Assembly (NCBI GenBank): GCA_903870815.1
Contig: CAIQEI010000011.1
Location: 1-35,955 of the forward strand
DNA length: 35,955 nucleotides
Source: an uncultured Verrucomicrobia subdivision 3 bacterium
GTDB lineage: Bacteria; Verrucomicrobiota; Verrucomicrobiia; Limisphaerales; UBA11358
Direction of reading: 5' to 3'
Shown here: piece by piece, positions 8,581-15,434 of the stretch
Layout of the letters: every line of letters starts with the position of its first letter
Position numbering within the stretch: position 1 is the stretch's first letter
Program-made: the position numbers and the translations under genes
Notes under the pieces: generated by a model
The model's input: the letters and a program-made list of their open reading frames with translations, nothing else
Told to the model about the DNA's origin: nothing
Databases searched by the model: none

Positions 8581-9144
8581 GGCAAAATGGCCTTTCATGG
8601 AGTTCACGTAGACGTCGTAGGCGCCGTTGCGGTTGTTGGCTTTGGCAAAGGCGTAAACGTCCAGTATGGCCAGCAAAAGATCGCTGCGCAGGGCCAGACG
8701 GGTGTCTTGGATGATCTGGTCGTTTTGGGCGGAAGCCATCGCCACGGTTTCCAGCGGGTTGAACAGGGCGCCGTCCTTCTGGAATTCGGGGATGTTGAAG
8801 GTGGCGGGCAGCGCCTCGGGGAATTGCGCGACAAAATTCAGGGTCTGGGTCAGCACCTCGCCGCTTTTGTCGCCGATGTGCGGCAGATGGGCGCGCTCGT
8901 CGTCGGTGAGGTTGATGAGGAAGGGCAGTTTCTGCTTGATCGTGGCGTAGGCCGCGAGGATGTCCGTGACGGATTGCTGCACCAGGGCAGCGCTGACTTT
9001 GTTTTGATTGCTCATAGTTTTGCTTTTATCTGCAATGGCCGCCGTCACCGCTTCAACCGTCCCGCCCCAGCGCGCCCCCGGAGTATTCCAACGGAGCGGT
9101 TCGCCGTTGGGCAGAACCATGTCAAAGCGGAGCGGCGTAGCCAT
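8566..9144 (-). CDS. Hypothetical protein, possibly C-terminally altered
   Basis: Open for 192 residues from ATG 9144. A second ATG at 9015 begins MSNQNKVSAALVQQ and gives a 149-residue helical protein that looks like a self-contained family (segments LPFLINLTDDERAHLP, GDKSGEVLTQ). Residues 1-43 of the longer form, with WNTPGARWGG, look like a separate small module, so either the long form is a fusion or the true start is 9015. The last residues (ANPPR) and the stop are supplied by bases that also encode the truncated exonuclease on the other strand, so the original 3' end may have been replaced. A TATGAT box on the minus strand sits only 5 bases before the ATG at 9144. The + strand frame over the same bases has no protein-like features. 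Function unknown. Confidence 0.65.
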   Translation of the reverse strand: MATPLRFDMVLPNGEPLRWNTPGARWGGTVEAVTAAIADKSKTMSNQNKVSAALVQQSVTDILAAYATIKQKLPFLINLTDDERAHLPHIGDKSGEVLTQTLNFVAQFPEALPATFNIPEFQKDGALFNPLETVAMASAQNDQIIQDTRLALRSDLLLAILDVYAFAKANNRNGAYDVYVNSMKGHFANPPR

Positions 9145-9217
9145 GTGTTATCATATGTTTATTGTTAGTTGAGTTTTTCCCAGGGGGAACGCGAATGGTT
9201 TACACTCGCGCAAAAAT

Positions 9218-9231
9218 CCGTCAATTGACGG
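9218..9231. other. Perfect 14-bp palindrome in a divergent intergenic region
   Basis: CCGTCAATTGACGG is a perfect inverted repeat in the 177-base gap between the minus-strand hypothetical gene (start 9144) and the plus-strand nucleosidase gene (start 9322). Position and symmetry suit a dimeric repressor operator serving one or both genes. No flanking U-run supports a terminator in this divergent context. No regulator is identified. Confidence 0.4.
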
Positions 9232-9321
9232 GGTTGGCATTTTTTAACCATTTATTGCCAGCCCAAATTAAGCAGGATTGCCGCACCACCGCCTGAATGT
9301 CACAATGGCGGCGTCGAAATC

Positions 9322-10005
9322 ATGTCCACTCTCGTCTGTTTCGCCCTGAAAGAAGAAGCCGCGCCGTTTCACAAAATCGCGGCCGGGCGGCCGGGCGTTT
9401 TCACCGTCATCACCGGCATTGGCCGCCAGAATGCGGAGAAATCCGTGCGCAACATGCTGGCGGCCTGTTCGCCAGAGCTGGTGCTGACCTGCGGTTTCGC
9501 CGGCGGCTTGAATCCTGACTTGAAAATCGGCGACGTGGTTTTTGAAGTCCCTTCCCGTAGCCGCCGAGGTAACGAGGCTCAAACTGAAAACGGCAATCAG
9601 TCAGAGCCTCCTCACGTCGGCTCCTACGATAAATTGCTCGCCGCCGGGGCTAAGAACGTAAGATTTTTTTGCGCTGAACGCATCGCCACCACCGTCGCCG
9701 AGAAGAAACAACTATGCGAGCAGACCGGCGCGGACGCGGTGGAGATGGAATCGGCGGCAATTCACGCCGTCTGCGCGGATAAAAACATCCCCTGCGTAAC
9801 CGTGCGGGTGATCTCCGACACGGCGGGCGAGGATTTGCCGCTGGATTTCAACGCGCTGGCCAAGTCGGACCGGAGCATTGATTTCGGCAAGCTGGCGTGG
9901 GCCATCGCAAAGTCGCCGGGGAAAATCGGGGCGCTGATGGCGTTGCAGAAGAAAACCAGTTTTGCGGCGGAGCGGCTGGCGGCGGTGTTATCCAAAATCC
10001 TGTAG
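9322..10005 (+). CDS. Nucleoside phosphorylase/nucleosidase family (MTAN- or HpnG-like) with in-frame insert
   Basis: PNP/UDP-phosphorylase fold protein of 227 residues. Core features: CFALKEEAAPF and TGIGRQNA near the N-terminus, GFAGGLN, the ribose-binding VEMESAA and the catalytic-Asp segment VRVISDTA. This fits 5'-methylthioadenosine/S-adenosylhomocysteine nucleosidases and the related hopanoid-locus HpnG enzyme, which releases adenine from adenosylhopane. Facing hpnK and hpnD downstream supports an HpnG-like role but does not prove it. Residues 79-103 (bases 9556-9628) are a palindromic element in open frame, in the loop after strand GDVVFE and before YDKLLAAGA; removing it gives about 202 residues. 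The TAG stop (10003-10005) is inside the left arm of another copy of the same element. Confidence 0.85.
   Translation: MSTLVCFALKEEAAPFHKIAAGRPGVFTVITGIGRQNAEKSVRNMLAACSPELVLTCGFAGGLNPDLKIGDVVFEVPSRSRRGNEAQTENGNQSEPPHVGSYDKLLAAGAKNVRFFCAERIATTVAEKKQLCEQTGADAVEMESAAIHAVCADKNIPCVTVRVISDTAGEDLPLDFNALAKSDRSIDFGKLAWAIAKSPGKIGALMALQKKTSFAAERLAAVLSKIL
9556..9628. repeat. GTAGCC palindromic element inserted in frame in a coding gene
   Basis: Left arm CGTAGCCGCCGAGGTAACGA (9556-9575, continuing GGCTC to 9580) pairs with the reverse complement of 9604-9628 at 18 or so of 25 positions. The inner GAGGCTC (9574-9580) and GAGCCTC (9604-9610) match perfectly, and ACTGA (9583-9587)/TCAGT (9597-9601) extend the stem. 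The 73 bases encode about 25 residues without a stop because GTAG falls out of frame here. It shares its arm sequence with the element at 10002-10138. Confidence 0.85.
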
Positions 10006-10138
10006 CCGCAGAGGTGACGAGGCTCCGGCCACATTTACGATATTGGATTTACGATTTACGAGTCCGCCCCGAATGCGCCAACGGCGCGTAAATCGCATAT
10101 CGTAAATTGGAAATAAGGAGCCTCCAGTCGGTGGCTAC
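10002..10138. repeat. 137-bp nested palindromic element between convergent genes, supplying both stops
   Basis: Outer arms: GTAGCCGCAGAGGTGACGAG (10002-10021, continuing GCTCC) and GGAGCCTCCAGTCGGTGGCT (10117-10136, continuing AC). GAGGCTCC/GGAGCCTC match perfectly. Inside lie two inverted heptamer arrays: ATTTACG, ATATTGG, ATTTACG, ATTTACG (10033-10060) and CGTAAAT, CGCATAT, CGTAAAT, TGGAAAT (10087-10114), with a 26-base centre. The left GTAG gives the TAG stop of the nucleosidase gene (10003-10005); the right CTAC gives, on the minus strand, the TAG stop of the transporter gene (10135-10137). The RNA could fold into one long hairpin and may act as a bidirectional terminator or 3' stabiliser, although no U-run follows. 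Confidence 0.88.
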
Positions 10139-10593
10139 GGATTATTAGCTGGCGGTGAATTTTGACTCGCGATTGGCGGCGCGACCTTTTCCTTATTATG
10201 TTCGCCATAGCTGATGAGCATCGCACCCAGGACGATGAGCGTCACGCCGCCCCAGCGCGCCGCGTCCACGCGCTCGTGCAGGATGAATTGCGCGGCGAGC
10301 GTGGTCATCACAAAGCTGACCGCCGTCAGCGGCCACACAAAACTCACGTCGCGCTGGCCGAGCAGGTATTGAAGCAGGACGAAGAAAATCGTTTCAAGGA
10401 GGAGGCCGAGCAAGACGCTTTTGTTCGTGAACCACTGGCCGACAAGCTTCAGGACGTTTTTCCAAGTCGCGAGGCCTTCCGATTTGCGCGCCGTGTAGGC
10501 CGCGCCGATGACGTTGATGCCCTGCTTGAGCGTGATGACGCCGAACGCCTCGAAGGCGAAGGCGATGAGAAGAACAATCAATATTTTGGTCAT
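10135..10593 (-). CDS. Small four-helix DMT/EamA-like membrane transporter
   Basis: Begins MTKILIVLLIAFAFEAFGVI at ATG 10593. The frame stays open to 10638, but those extra codons lie within a palindromic repeat and are unlikely to be translated. It is about 152 residues with four membrane helices (about 3-22, 50-72, 80-102, 108-128) and the HERVDAARWGGVTLIVLGAMLIS ending typical of EamA/SMR-type proteins. Half-size DMT proteins such as ArnE/ArnF move lipid-linked sugars. Its place at the end of an operon after hpnD and hpnK suggests it may move an isoprenoid-linked or lipid substrate; that is inference. The TAG stop comes from the right end of the palindromic element. Confidence 0.8.
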   Translation of the reverse strand: MTKILIVLLIAFAFEAFGVITLKQGINVIGAAYTARKSEGLATWKNVLKLVGQWFTNKSVLLGLLLETIFFVLLQYLLGQRDVSFVWPLTAVSFVMTTLAAQFILHERVDAARWGGVTLIVLGAMLISYGEHNKEKVAPPIASQNSPPANNP

Positions 10594-10602
10594 AAAATTA
10601 TG

Positions 10603-10655
10603 GCGACGGTCCAGGACCGTCGCGAATTTGCCCGGCACTCACAGTGCGCCGCTAC
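10603..10655. repeat. Two-hairpin intergenic element at the hpnK stop codon
   Basis: GCGACGGTCC (10603-10612) and GGACCGTCGC (10614-10623) form a perfect 10-bp stem around one base. GGCACT (10634-10639)/AGTGCGCC (10643-10650) forms a second, smaller hairpin. On the minus strand the element begins GTAGCGGCGCACTG, and its GTAG provides the TAG stop of hpnK (10652-10654). It fills nearly all the 58-base gap before the transporter gene. Confidence 0.75.
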
Positions 10656-11515
10656 AAGTCCTGATAACGAATCAGTTGAATGCCGAGTTGATCGGCCAGC
10701 GCTCGCACGCGCGAGCTGACGAGCGCGTCGAACTCGGGCTTAAATTTGTCGAGGGACGGGTGCGAGTAAAGCTCGGAATCGCCGGACGGCAGTTCGGGTA
10801 GAAGCTTCAAAACGTATTCCTCGTCCACGCGCGAGTCCTGCAAGAGGCCAAAGGTGATCTGCGCGTGGCGAATATTCTTTGCCGCCAATACTTTCCGCGC
10901 GTGGCCGGAGAGAAATTCAAAAATCGTCGCGTGGGAAACCCGGTAAAACCAATGGCCGCGCGACATCCGGCGGCTGCGAGCAAGACAGTCGCGTGTCAGG
11001 CGCAGATGCTGGATGCGGAGTTGGCCCGCGTCGGCCATGAGGATTTTGAAGATAATCGGATGCAGATGCAGGTGCAGGTGGCCGTTGACGTGGTCGAGCG
11101 GCAGGCCGGTGGCGTGGAACTTCGCGAACTGGGCGTGGATCTCGGCGCGGAGCTGCTCGCGCAGGTGGCGCTGGAAAAAATATTTAAAGCCGACGCCGAT
11201 TGGTGAATTGCTAAATTCGCCATGGGCATTGACGAGGCCGGGAATCTTTTCCCGCGTCAGCACGGAATGGCCCATCAGCAAAGTCAGGTGCAGGCCCACA
11301 CCAAGCCGGGGGTTATCCTTCGCGAGGCGCACGGCCTCGTCGAAGCCCGGTTCGTTCACCATCAGACTGGCGGTCGTCAAAATGCCGTCCCGATGCGCGC
11401 GGATGACGGCGGCGTTGACGGAGGCGGACAGGCCAAAGTCATCGGCGTTGACGATGAGGCGGCGACCGGATTGCGGATCGCGGGTTGTGGGTTTCTGATA
11501 TGAAGAAGCCGTCAT
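10652..11515 (-). CDS. hpnK: HpnK-like YdjC/ChbG-family carbohydrate deacetylase
   Basis: Protein of 287 residues in the YdjC/ChbG family, close to the hopanoid-associated HpnK group. Metal and catalytic motifs: NADDFG (N23-A24-D25-D26), VGLHLTLL with its His, and DHVNGHLHLHLHP, the HxxxH metal-ligand segment. HpnK is found in hopanoid gene clusters and is presumed to act on a sugar of the hopanoid head group; its exact reaction is not established. Residues 7-16 (QKPTTRDPQS) come from a heptanucleotide repeat tract, so the native start probably lay close to RRLIVNADD. It starts 7 bases after the hpnD stop and is therefore co-transcribed. The TAG stop is part of a downstream repeat element. 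Confidence 0.88.
   Translation of the reverse strand: MTASSYQKPTTRDPQSGRRLIVNADDFGLSASVNAAVIRAHRDGILTTASLMVNEPGFDEAVRLAKDNPRLGVGLHLTLLMGHSVLTREKIPGLVNAHGEFSNSPIGVGFKYFFQRHLREQLRAEIHAQFAKFHATGLPLDHVNGHLHLHLHPIIFKILMADAGQLRIQHLRLTRDCLARSRRMSRGHWFYRVSHATIFEFLSGHARKVLAAKNIRHAQITFGLLQDSRVDEEYVLKLLPELPSGDSELYSHPSLDKFKPEFDALVSSRVRALADQLGIQLIRYQDL
11468..11495. repeat. Degenerate heptanucleotide repeat at hpnK N-terminus
   Basis: Four 7-base units GGATTGC, GGATCGC, GGGTTGT, GGGTTTC on the + strand, translated on the minus strand as the leader of HpnK just before the first conserved strand. Unit is the same type as at 2292, 32795 and 35654. Confidence 0.8.
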
Positions 11516-11522
11516 CGGTCGG

Positions 11523-12404
11523 TTAATCTTGTGGCGTTCCGTAACTGGATTTCGTCGAACCCATCACGAAACGGATCCAGGAACCGAAAATCAACGCGAG
11601 CTTGTGTGGCTTGGACAATTTCAACGGGTGCGGGCCGAAAACGTCAAATGCTCCACGCTCCAGCTTTTTCAGCAACCGCCAATAAACCGATCCCATCAGC
11701 TCGGCGGCGACCATGGAACGACAATCCTCCGGCGGCAAGGTCGTTTGCGCGAGCGTATAGAAATGCCGGGCGCGGCTGGCGACGGCGGCGGTGAGCGCGA
11801 AATAGCGCTCCGAATACTTGGATTCCAGAATCTCGCTTTCGGTGACATTGAACTTCTTGAGTTCGCTTTGAGGCAGATAAATGCGGCCGCGCGCGGCGTC
11901 GTTCTTCACGTCGCGCAGGATGTTCGTCAACTGAAGCGCCTGGCCTAGTTGGATCGCGTAGTCGTGGCACGCAGGATTTTGATAGCCGAAAATTTCGATG
12001 CTCAATAATCCCACGACCGAAGCTACGCGGTAGCAATAAAGTTCCAGTTCTTCGAAAGTTTCGTAACGCAGCTTTTCCAAGTCCATTTCACAGCCCTTGA
12101 TGAGTTCATCAAATAGCGCAAAGGGCAGTTTGAATTGCTGAATCACAGGCTGAAATTCCCGGTTTAGCACGAACTGCGGCTGCTTATTATCGCAGGCCAG
12201 CCGGATATCTGCGCGCCAGGCGGCAAGCTGTTCACGCCGTTTTGCCGTCGGAACAGAATCCTCGTCGGCCACGTCATCTACGGCGCGGCAGAAGGCGTAG
12301 AGCGCGGACATGGCATCGCGTTTTTCGCGCGGGAGCAGGATGAAAGCCAGCGCGAGGTTGGAGGCGCTTTTTTGAGTGAGCGCGCGGCTATGCTGCATGG
12401 TCAC
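11523..12404 (-). CDS. hpnD: Presqualene diphosphate/squalene synthase (HpnD-like)
   Basis: All-alpha trans-isoprenyl diphosphate synthase of 293 residues that joins two farnesyl diphosphates. First Asp-rich motif DDVAD (D43, D47), second LTNILRDVKND (D165, D169), with the YCYRVASVVGL helix between them. The segment MGSVYWRLLKKLERGAFDVFG is typical of HpnD, which makes presqualene diphosphate in the HpnC-D-E squalene route, rather than of CrtB. The HpnK neighbour agrees. No HpnC, HpnE or squalene-hopene cyclase is in the window. Start is GTG at 12404 overlapping the upstream stop (GTGA), or ATG at 12398. A phytoene synthase activity cannot be excluded. Confidence 0.85.
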   Translation of the reverse strand: MTMQHSRALTQKSASNLALAFILLPREKRDAMSALYAFCRAVDDVADEDSVPTAKRREQLAAWRADIRLACDNKQPQFVLNREFQPVIQQFKLPFALFDELIKGCEMDLEKLRYETFEELELYCYRVASVVGLLSIEIFGYQNPACHDYAIQLGQALQLTNILRDVKNDAARGRIYLPQSELKKFNVTESEILESKYSERYFALTAAVASRARHFYTLAQTTLPPEDCRSMVAAELMGSVYWRLLKKLERGAFDVFGPHPLKLSKPHKLALIFGSWIRFVMGSTKSSYGTPQD

Positions 12405-12646
12405 GCGCCGCGGGGCGGCTGGTCGGGGTCTCGGAGGGGCGGCAGGCCGCCGGTCTCGGCCAGCGTGGGATTGACCTTGCGATGATGCCGGTTACGGCGA
12501 TGCTTGCGGCGTTTCTTGGCGGTTTTGCGCAACACAAAAAACCAGATGACGAAACCGGCAATGCCAAGGCCAACGGCCAGCAAAATGGCCGCAAACATCA
12601 GCCAATCGGCCGAGGCGCTGTTGGGAGGCAGTTCAAAGGGGTTCAT
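12401..12646 (-). CDS. Small single-span membrane protein with basic tail
   Basis: 81 residues: one membrane helix (about 14-38), then a strongly basic cytoplasmic stretch of Lys/Arg/His (about 41-58) and a Pro-rich tail. The ATG shares one base with the stop of the response-regulator gene, and the gene's stop overlaps the hpnD start by 4 bases, so it is translationally coupled on both sides. The charge pattern predicts an N-out/C-in protein whose basic segment may bind acidic phospholipid or a partner. No known family recognised. The tight coupling is the main evidence that it is real. Confidence 0.75.
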   Translation of the reverse strand: MNPFELPPNSASADWLMFAAILLAVGLGIAGFVIWFFVLRKTAKKRRKHRRNRHHRKVNPTLAETGGLPPLRDPDQPPRGA

Positions 12647-14040
12647 CAGTCAGTTTCACCGGCGTCGGTTTTCATGTTCAGTCTTTGCATCCGATAACGC
12701 AAGGAATGCCGGGTCAGCTTAAGCTGTCCGGCGGCGCGTGTCAGGCTGAAATTTGCCTGTTCCAGCGCGCCCTGGATCAGCTCGCGCTCCAACCGTTCCA
12801 GCGCGGCCTCGATCGATTCGTCGGGGCCCAATGCCGCCGGGCCGGTTTTTTGCAACCGCGCTTCCAGGGCAAAATCCGGCAGGCTCGCGGGCTGGACTTC
12901 CCGACCGGTTTCCAAGATCAACGCCCGCTCCACCACGTTCCGCAACTCGCGGACGTTGCCGGGCCAGCGGTGCGCGAGCAGCTTCTGGTACGCGGCGGGC
13001 GTGAACCCGGAAATATTCTTGTTCAAGGCGGCGCGGAAGATTTTCAAATAATGCTCCGCCAGCAGCCGCACATCGTCGCCGCGCTCGCGCAATGGCGGCA
13101 GTTGGAATTGCACAACGTTCAACCGGTGAAACAAATCCTCGCGAAACTCGCCGGCGGCGATGGCCTGCACGATGTCGCGATTCGTGGCGGCCACAAGCCG
13201 GACATTGACGCGCAATTCCTCCGTGCCGCCAACGCGCGTGAAGGTGCCGTCCTCCAGAAACCGCAGCAGCTTCGCCTGGAGCGGCTTGCCCATGTCGGCG
13301 ATCTCATCGAGGAAAATTGTGCCACGATCCGCTTCCTCAACGCGGCCCAGCTTCTGTTTCAAAGCGCCGGTGAACGCGCCCTTTTCGTGGCCGAACAATT
13401 CGCTTTCGAGCAGCGTCTCGGGAATGGCAGCGCAGTTAATACGGACGTAATTCTCTTTCTGGCGCTTGCTCAACGCGTGCAGCGAGCCCGCGACCAGTTC
13501 CTTGCCGGTGCCGCTTTCACCGAGCACCAACACTCGCGCATCGGTCACGGCAACCGTACGGATGAGCTGGCGCAAATCACGCATCTTGGGCGAGGAGCCA
13601 ACGATTTGTTCGAGGCTAAACGACTCGCCGGCGCGCGACCGCAGCGCCGCGTTCTCGGCCAGCAACCGGTGGCGTTCCGCGCAGCGGGCGACGGAGTGAA
13701 ATAGTTCCTCCGGCTCAAACGGCTTGGATAGATAATCCATCGCCCCGGCCTTGATGGCCTCGACCGCGAGTTTTGGCGTGGCGTAGGCGGTAATCATTAG
13801 CGACGTCAATTCCGGCCACTGGCTGTGGATTTTAGCCAGAAAATCATAGCCGCTCATGCCGCCAAGCCGGGCGTCGGTTATGACCATGAAGAAATTTTCC
13901 TGGGCGAGGAGCGCCAAGGCCTCCTCGGCGGATTCCGCCGCGCGCACGCCATAGCCTTCGTCCGTGAGCATAGTCGAAAGTGAACGACGCATGTTCTTGT
14001 CGTCGTCCACAATCAGCACCGGTGGCAGCGGGAGGTTCAT
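12646..14040 (-). CDS. Sigma-54-dependent NtrC-family response regulator
   Basis: 464 residues with three domains: receiver (about 8-120, acidic pocket D12-D13-D14, phospho-acceptor D56), AAA+ sigma-54 activator (about 145-375, Walker A GESGTGKE, the GAFTGA loop that touches sigma-54, Walker B GTIFLDEI), and a Fis-type helix-turn-helix at about 420-460 (FSLTRAAGQLKLTRHSLRYRM). It activates sigma-54 promoters once phosphorylated. Start overlaps the sensor kinase stop (ATGA), so the kinase is its cognate partner. Targets unknown; I found no convincing -24/-12 promoter in the window. Confidence 0.95.
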   Translation of the reverse strand: MNLPLPPVLIVDDDKNMRRSLSTMLTDEGYGVRAAESAEEALALLAQENFFMVITDARLGGMSGYDFLAKIHSQWPELTSLMITAYATPKLAVEAIKAGAMDYLSKPFEPEELFHSVARCAERHRLLAENAALRSRAGESFSLEQIVGSSPKMRDLRQLIRTVAVTDARVLVLGESGTGKELVAGSLHALSKRQKENYVRINCAAIPETLLESELFGHEKGAFTGALKQKLGRVEEADRGTIFLDEIADMGKPLQAKLLRFLEDGTFTRVGGTEELRVNVRLVAATNRDIVQAIAAGEFREDLFHRLNVVQFQLPPLRERGDDVRLLAEHYLKIFRAALNKNISGFTPAAYQKLLAHRWPGNVRELRNVVERALILETGREVQPASLPDFALEARLQKTGPAALGPDESIEAALERLERELIQGALEQANFSLTRAAGQLKLTRHSLRYRMQRLNMKTDAGETD

Positions 14041-15428
14041 TTAGAAAAGGGTTGTGGTAGCGCTTTGGCCGGCAAGGTTACCGTAAATTTGGCCCCTTTT
14101 CCAAGCGCTGATTCCACGCGGACATTTCCGCCGTAAAGCTCCGCGTTGTGTTTCACGATGGCCAGGCCGAGGCCGGTGCCTTTTTCCTTGGTTGTGAAAT
14201 AGGCCTCAAAAATCCGCCCAACCTTGTCCGCCGCGATGCCCGGCCCGTCATCCGTCACGGAAATCTCAATGGCATGATTCCGCCGGCAGACCGCTTCCAG
14301 TCGAATTTCCCCACGTCCGCCCAGCGCCTCTGCGGCGTTCTGCAGTAAATTCACCATGATTTCCATAAAATGCGCGCGTTGCATCAATAACGGCGGGAAG
14401 TGGGCGGCGATGTTCTTGACCACCTTGACCTCGGTCGGCACCGCGGTGGGAAAAACCAGTTCAATGGCCTGGTCAAGTTTCCGAATCACATCCAGCTTTT
14501 CCACGCGCCCCTCGCTCAATTGGGCGTATCCCATCACCTGCGTAATCACGCGGTCGGCCCGCGCCACTTCCTCCTGGATGATTTCAATCTGCTGCCCGGC
14601 GGCGGTGTTGGTGTCGGCGAGTGCGCGCCGAAGTGAATAGGCAGCATTCTTGATTACCGCCAGCGGATTCTTGATTTGATGTGCAAACTCGGCAGCCAGT
14701 CGGCCGGCGGAATGCAGTTGGTTTTCCCGCGCGGAAAATTCACCCGCCTCCTCCGCCGCCAAGCGCTGCCGCTCCAGGAACGCTTGCACACCGTAACAAG
14801 TGATCGTCGTCAGCCACAACACCAGCATCCGCAGGAGAAACGGCTCGCCGATCTGATCCTGTGGCGACAAATCCAGCGCGCGGGCAGTGCTGTCATCCAG
14901 ATTTCGGGCAACCATCACATCCAGCCCCGCCACCAGCGCGTAGCAGAGGCTCGTGGCAAAATTCAGGAAAATCTGCGAAAAACCCGGCGGCACACTCACT
15001 GCATTGCGCAGAATCAGCCCGACAAACAGCCAGAACAAAATACTGTCCATGCCCCCCGTGATCAAAGTCATTGCCGTCAGTACCAAGCCGTCCACCAGCG
15101 CACTGGTGACCACCGACCATTGCAGCAGCGCCAGCGGGAGCCGGCGGGCGATGAACAGCGGCACCGCCAGCAGCGCGCTCAAAAGTATGTAAAACCAGAA
15201 AATCAACTGCACCGTCTCCACCGTCACATCCAGCCCGCTAGAAATCTGCCCCACCCACGGTGAATAATGGAAGGAATAAAAGATTACCGACACAAAGAAG
15301 AGTTTGGCCGGCAGCATCAGGTCGCGCTCCATCACCTCGATGCGACGCCGCGCCCGGGCTGCGTCCAGCTCCGGAATCTCGAATAAAACCGGCAGGCGCT
15401 TCAACAAAGGCTCGCGGTTCGGGCTCAT
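14037..15428 (-). CDS. Membrane sensor histidine kinase
   Basis: 463 residues. About six hydrophobic segments between residues 40 and 215 form an integral-membrane sensor with no sizeable periplasmic domain. A HisKA dimerisation domain carries the H-box EFAHQIKNPLAV, followed by a HATPase domain with N-box (MVNLLQNAAEAL), G1 (VTDDGPGIAADK) and G2 (GTGLGLAIVKHN). No PAS or HAMP is evident. A membrane-only input suggests it senses membrane state or a lipophilic signal, which would suit co-transcription with isoprenoid-lipid genes; that is inference. It begins 6 bases after coaC. Confidence 0.93.
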   Translation of the reverse strand: MSPNREPLLKRLPVLFEIPELDAARARRRIEVMERDLMLPAKLFFVSVIFYSFHYSPWVGQISSGLDVTVETVQLIFWFYILLSALLAVPLFIARRLPLALLQWSVVTSALVDGLVLTAMTLITGGMDSILFWLFVGLILRNAVSVPPGFSQIFLNFATSLCYALVAGLDVMVARNLDDSTARALDLSPQDQIGEPFLLRMLVLWLTTITCYGVQAFLERQRLAAEEAGEFSARENQLHSAGRLAAEFAHQIKNPLAVIKNAAYSLRRALADTNTAAGQQIEIIQEEVARADRVITQVMGYAQLSEGRVEKLDVIRKLDQAIELVFPTAVPTEVKVVKNIAAHFPPLLMQRAHFMEIMVNLLQNAAEALGGRGEIRLEAVCRRNHAIEISVTDDGPGIAADKVGRIFEAYFTTKEKGTGLGLAIVKHNAELYGGNVRVESALGKGAKFTVTLPAKALPQPFSK

Positions 15429-15434
15429 GAAATC

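Noticed and set aside
9145-9160. TATGAT -10 box 5 bases before the ATG at 9144 (leaderless promoter)
   Set aside because: No -35 element at the right distance and the downstream start at 9015 may be the true one; too weak to call.
8536-9168. 210-codon + strand frame over the small minus-strand gene
   Set aside because: Its translation lacks protein-like features, while the minus strand gives a plausible helical protein with a second good start.
10162-10719. 185-codon + strand frame opposite the DMT transporter and hpnK end
   Set aside because: Highly charged low-complexity translation; the minus strand encodes clear membrane helices.
12685-13704. 339-codon + strand open frame opposite the response regulator
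   Set aside because: Antisense shadow of a GC-rich gene with conserved AAA+ and receiver motifs.
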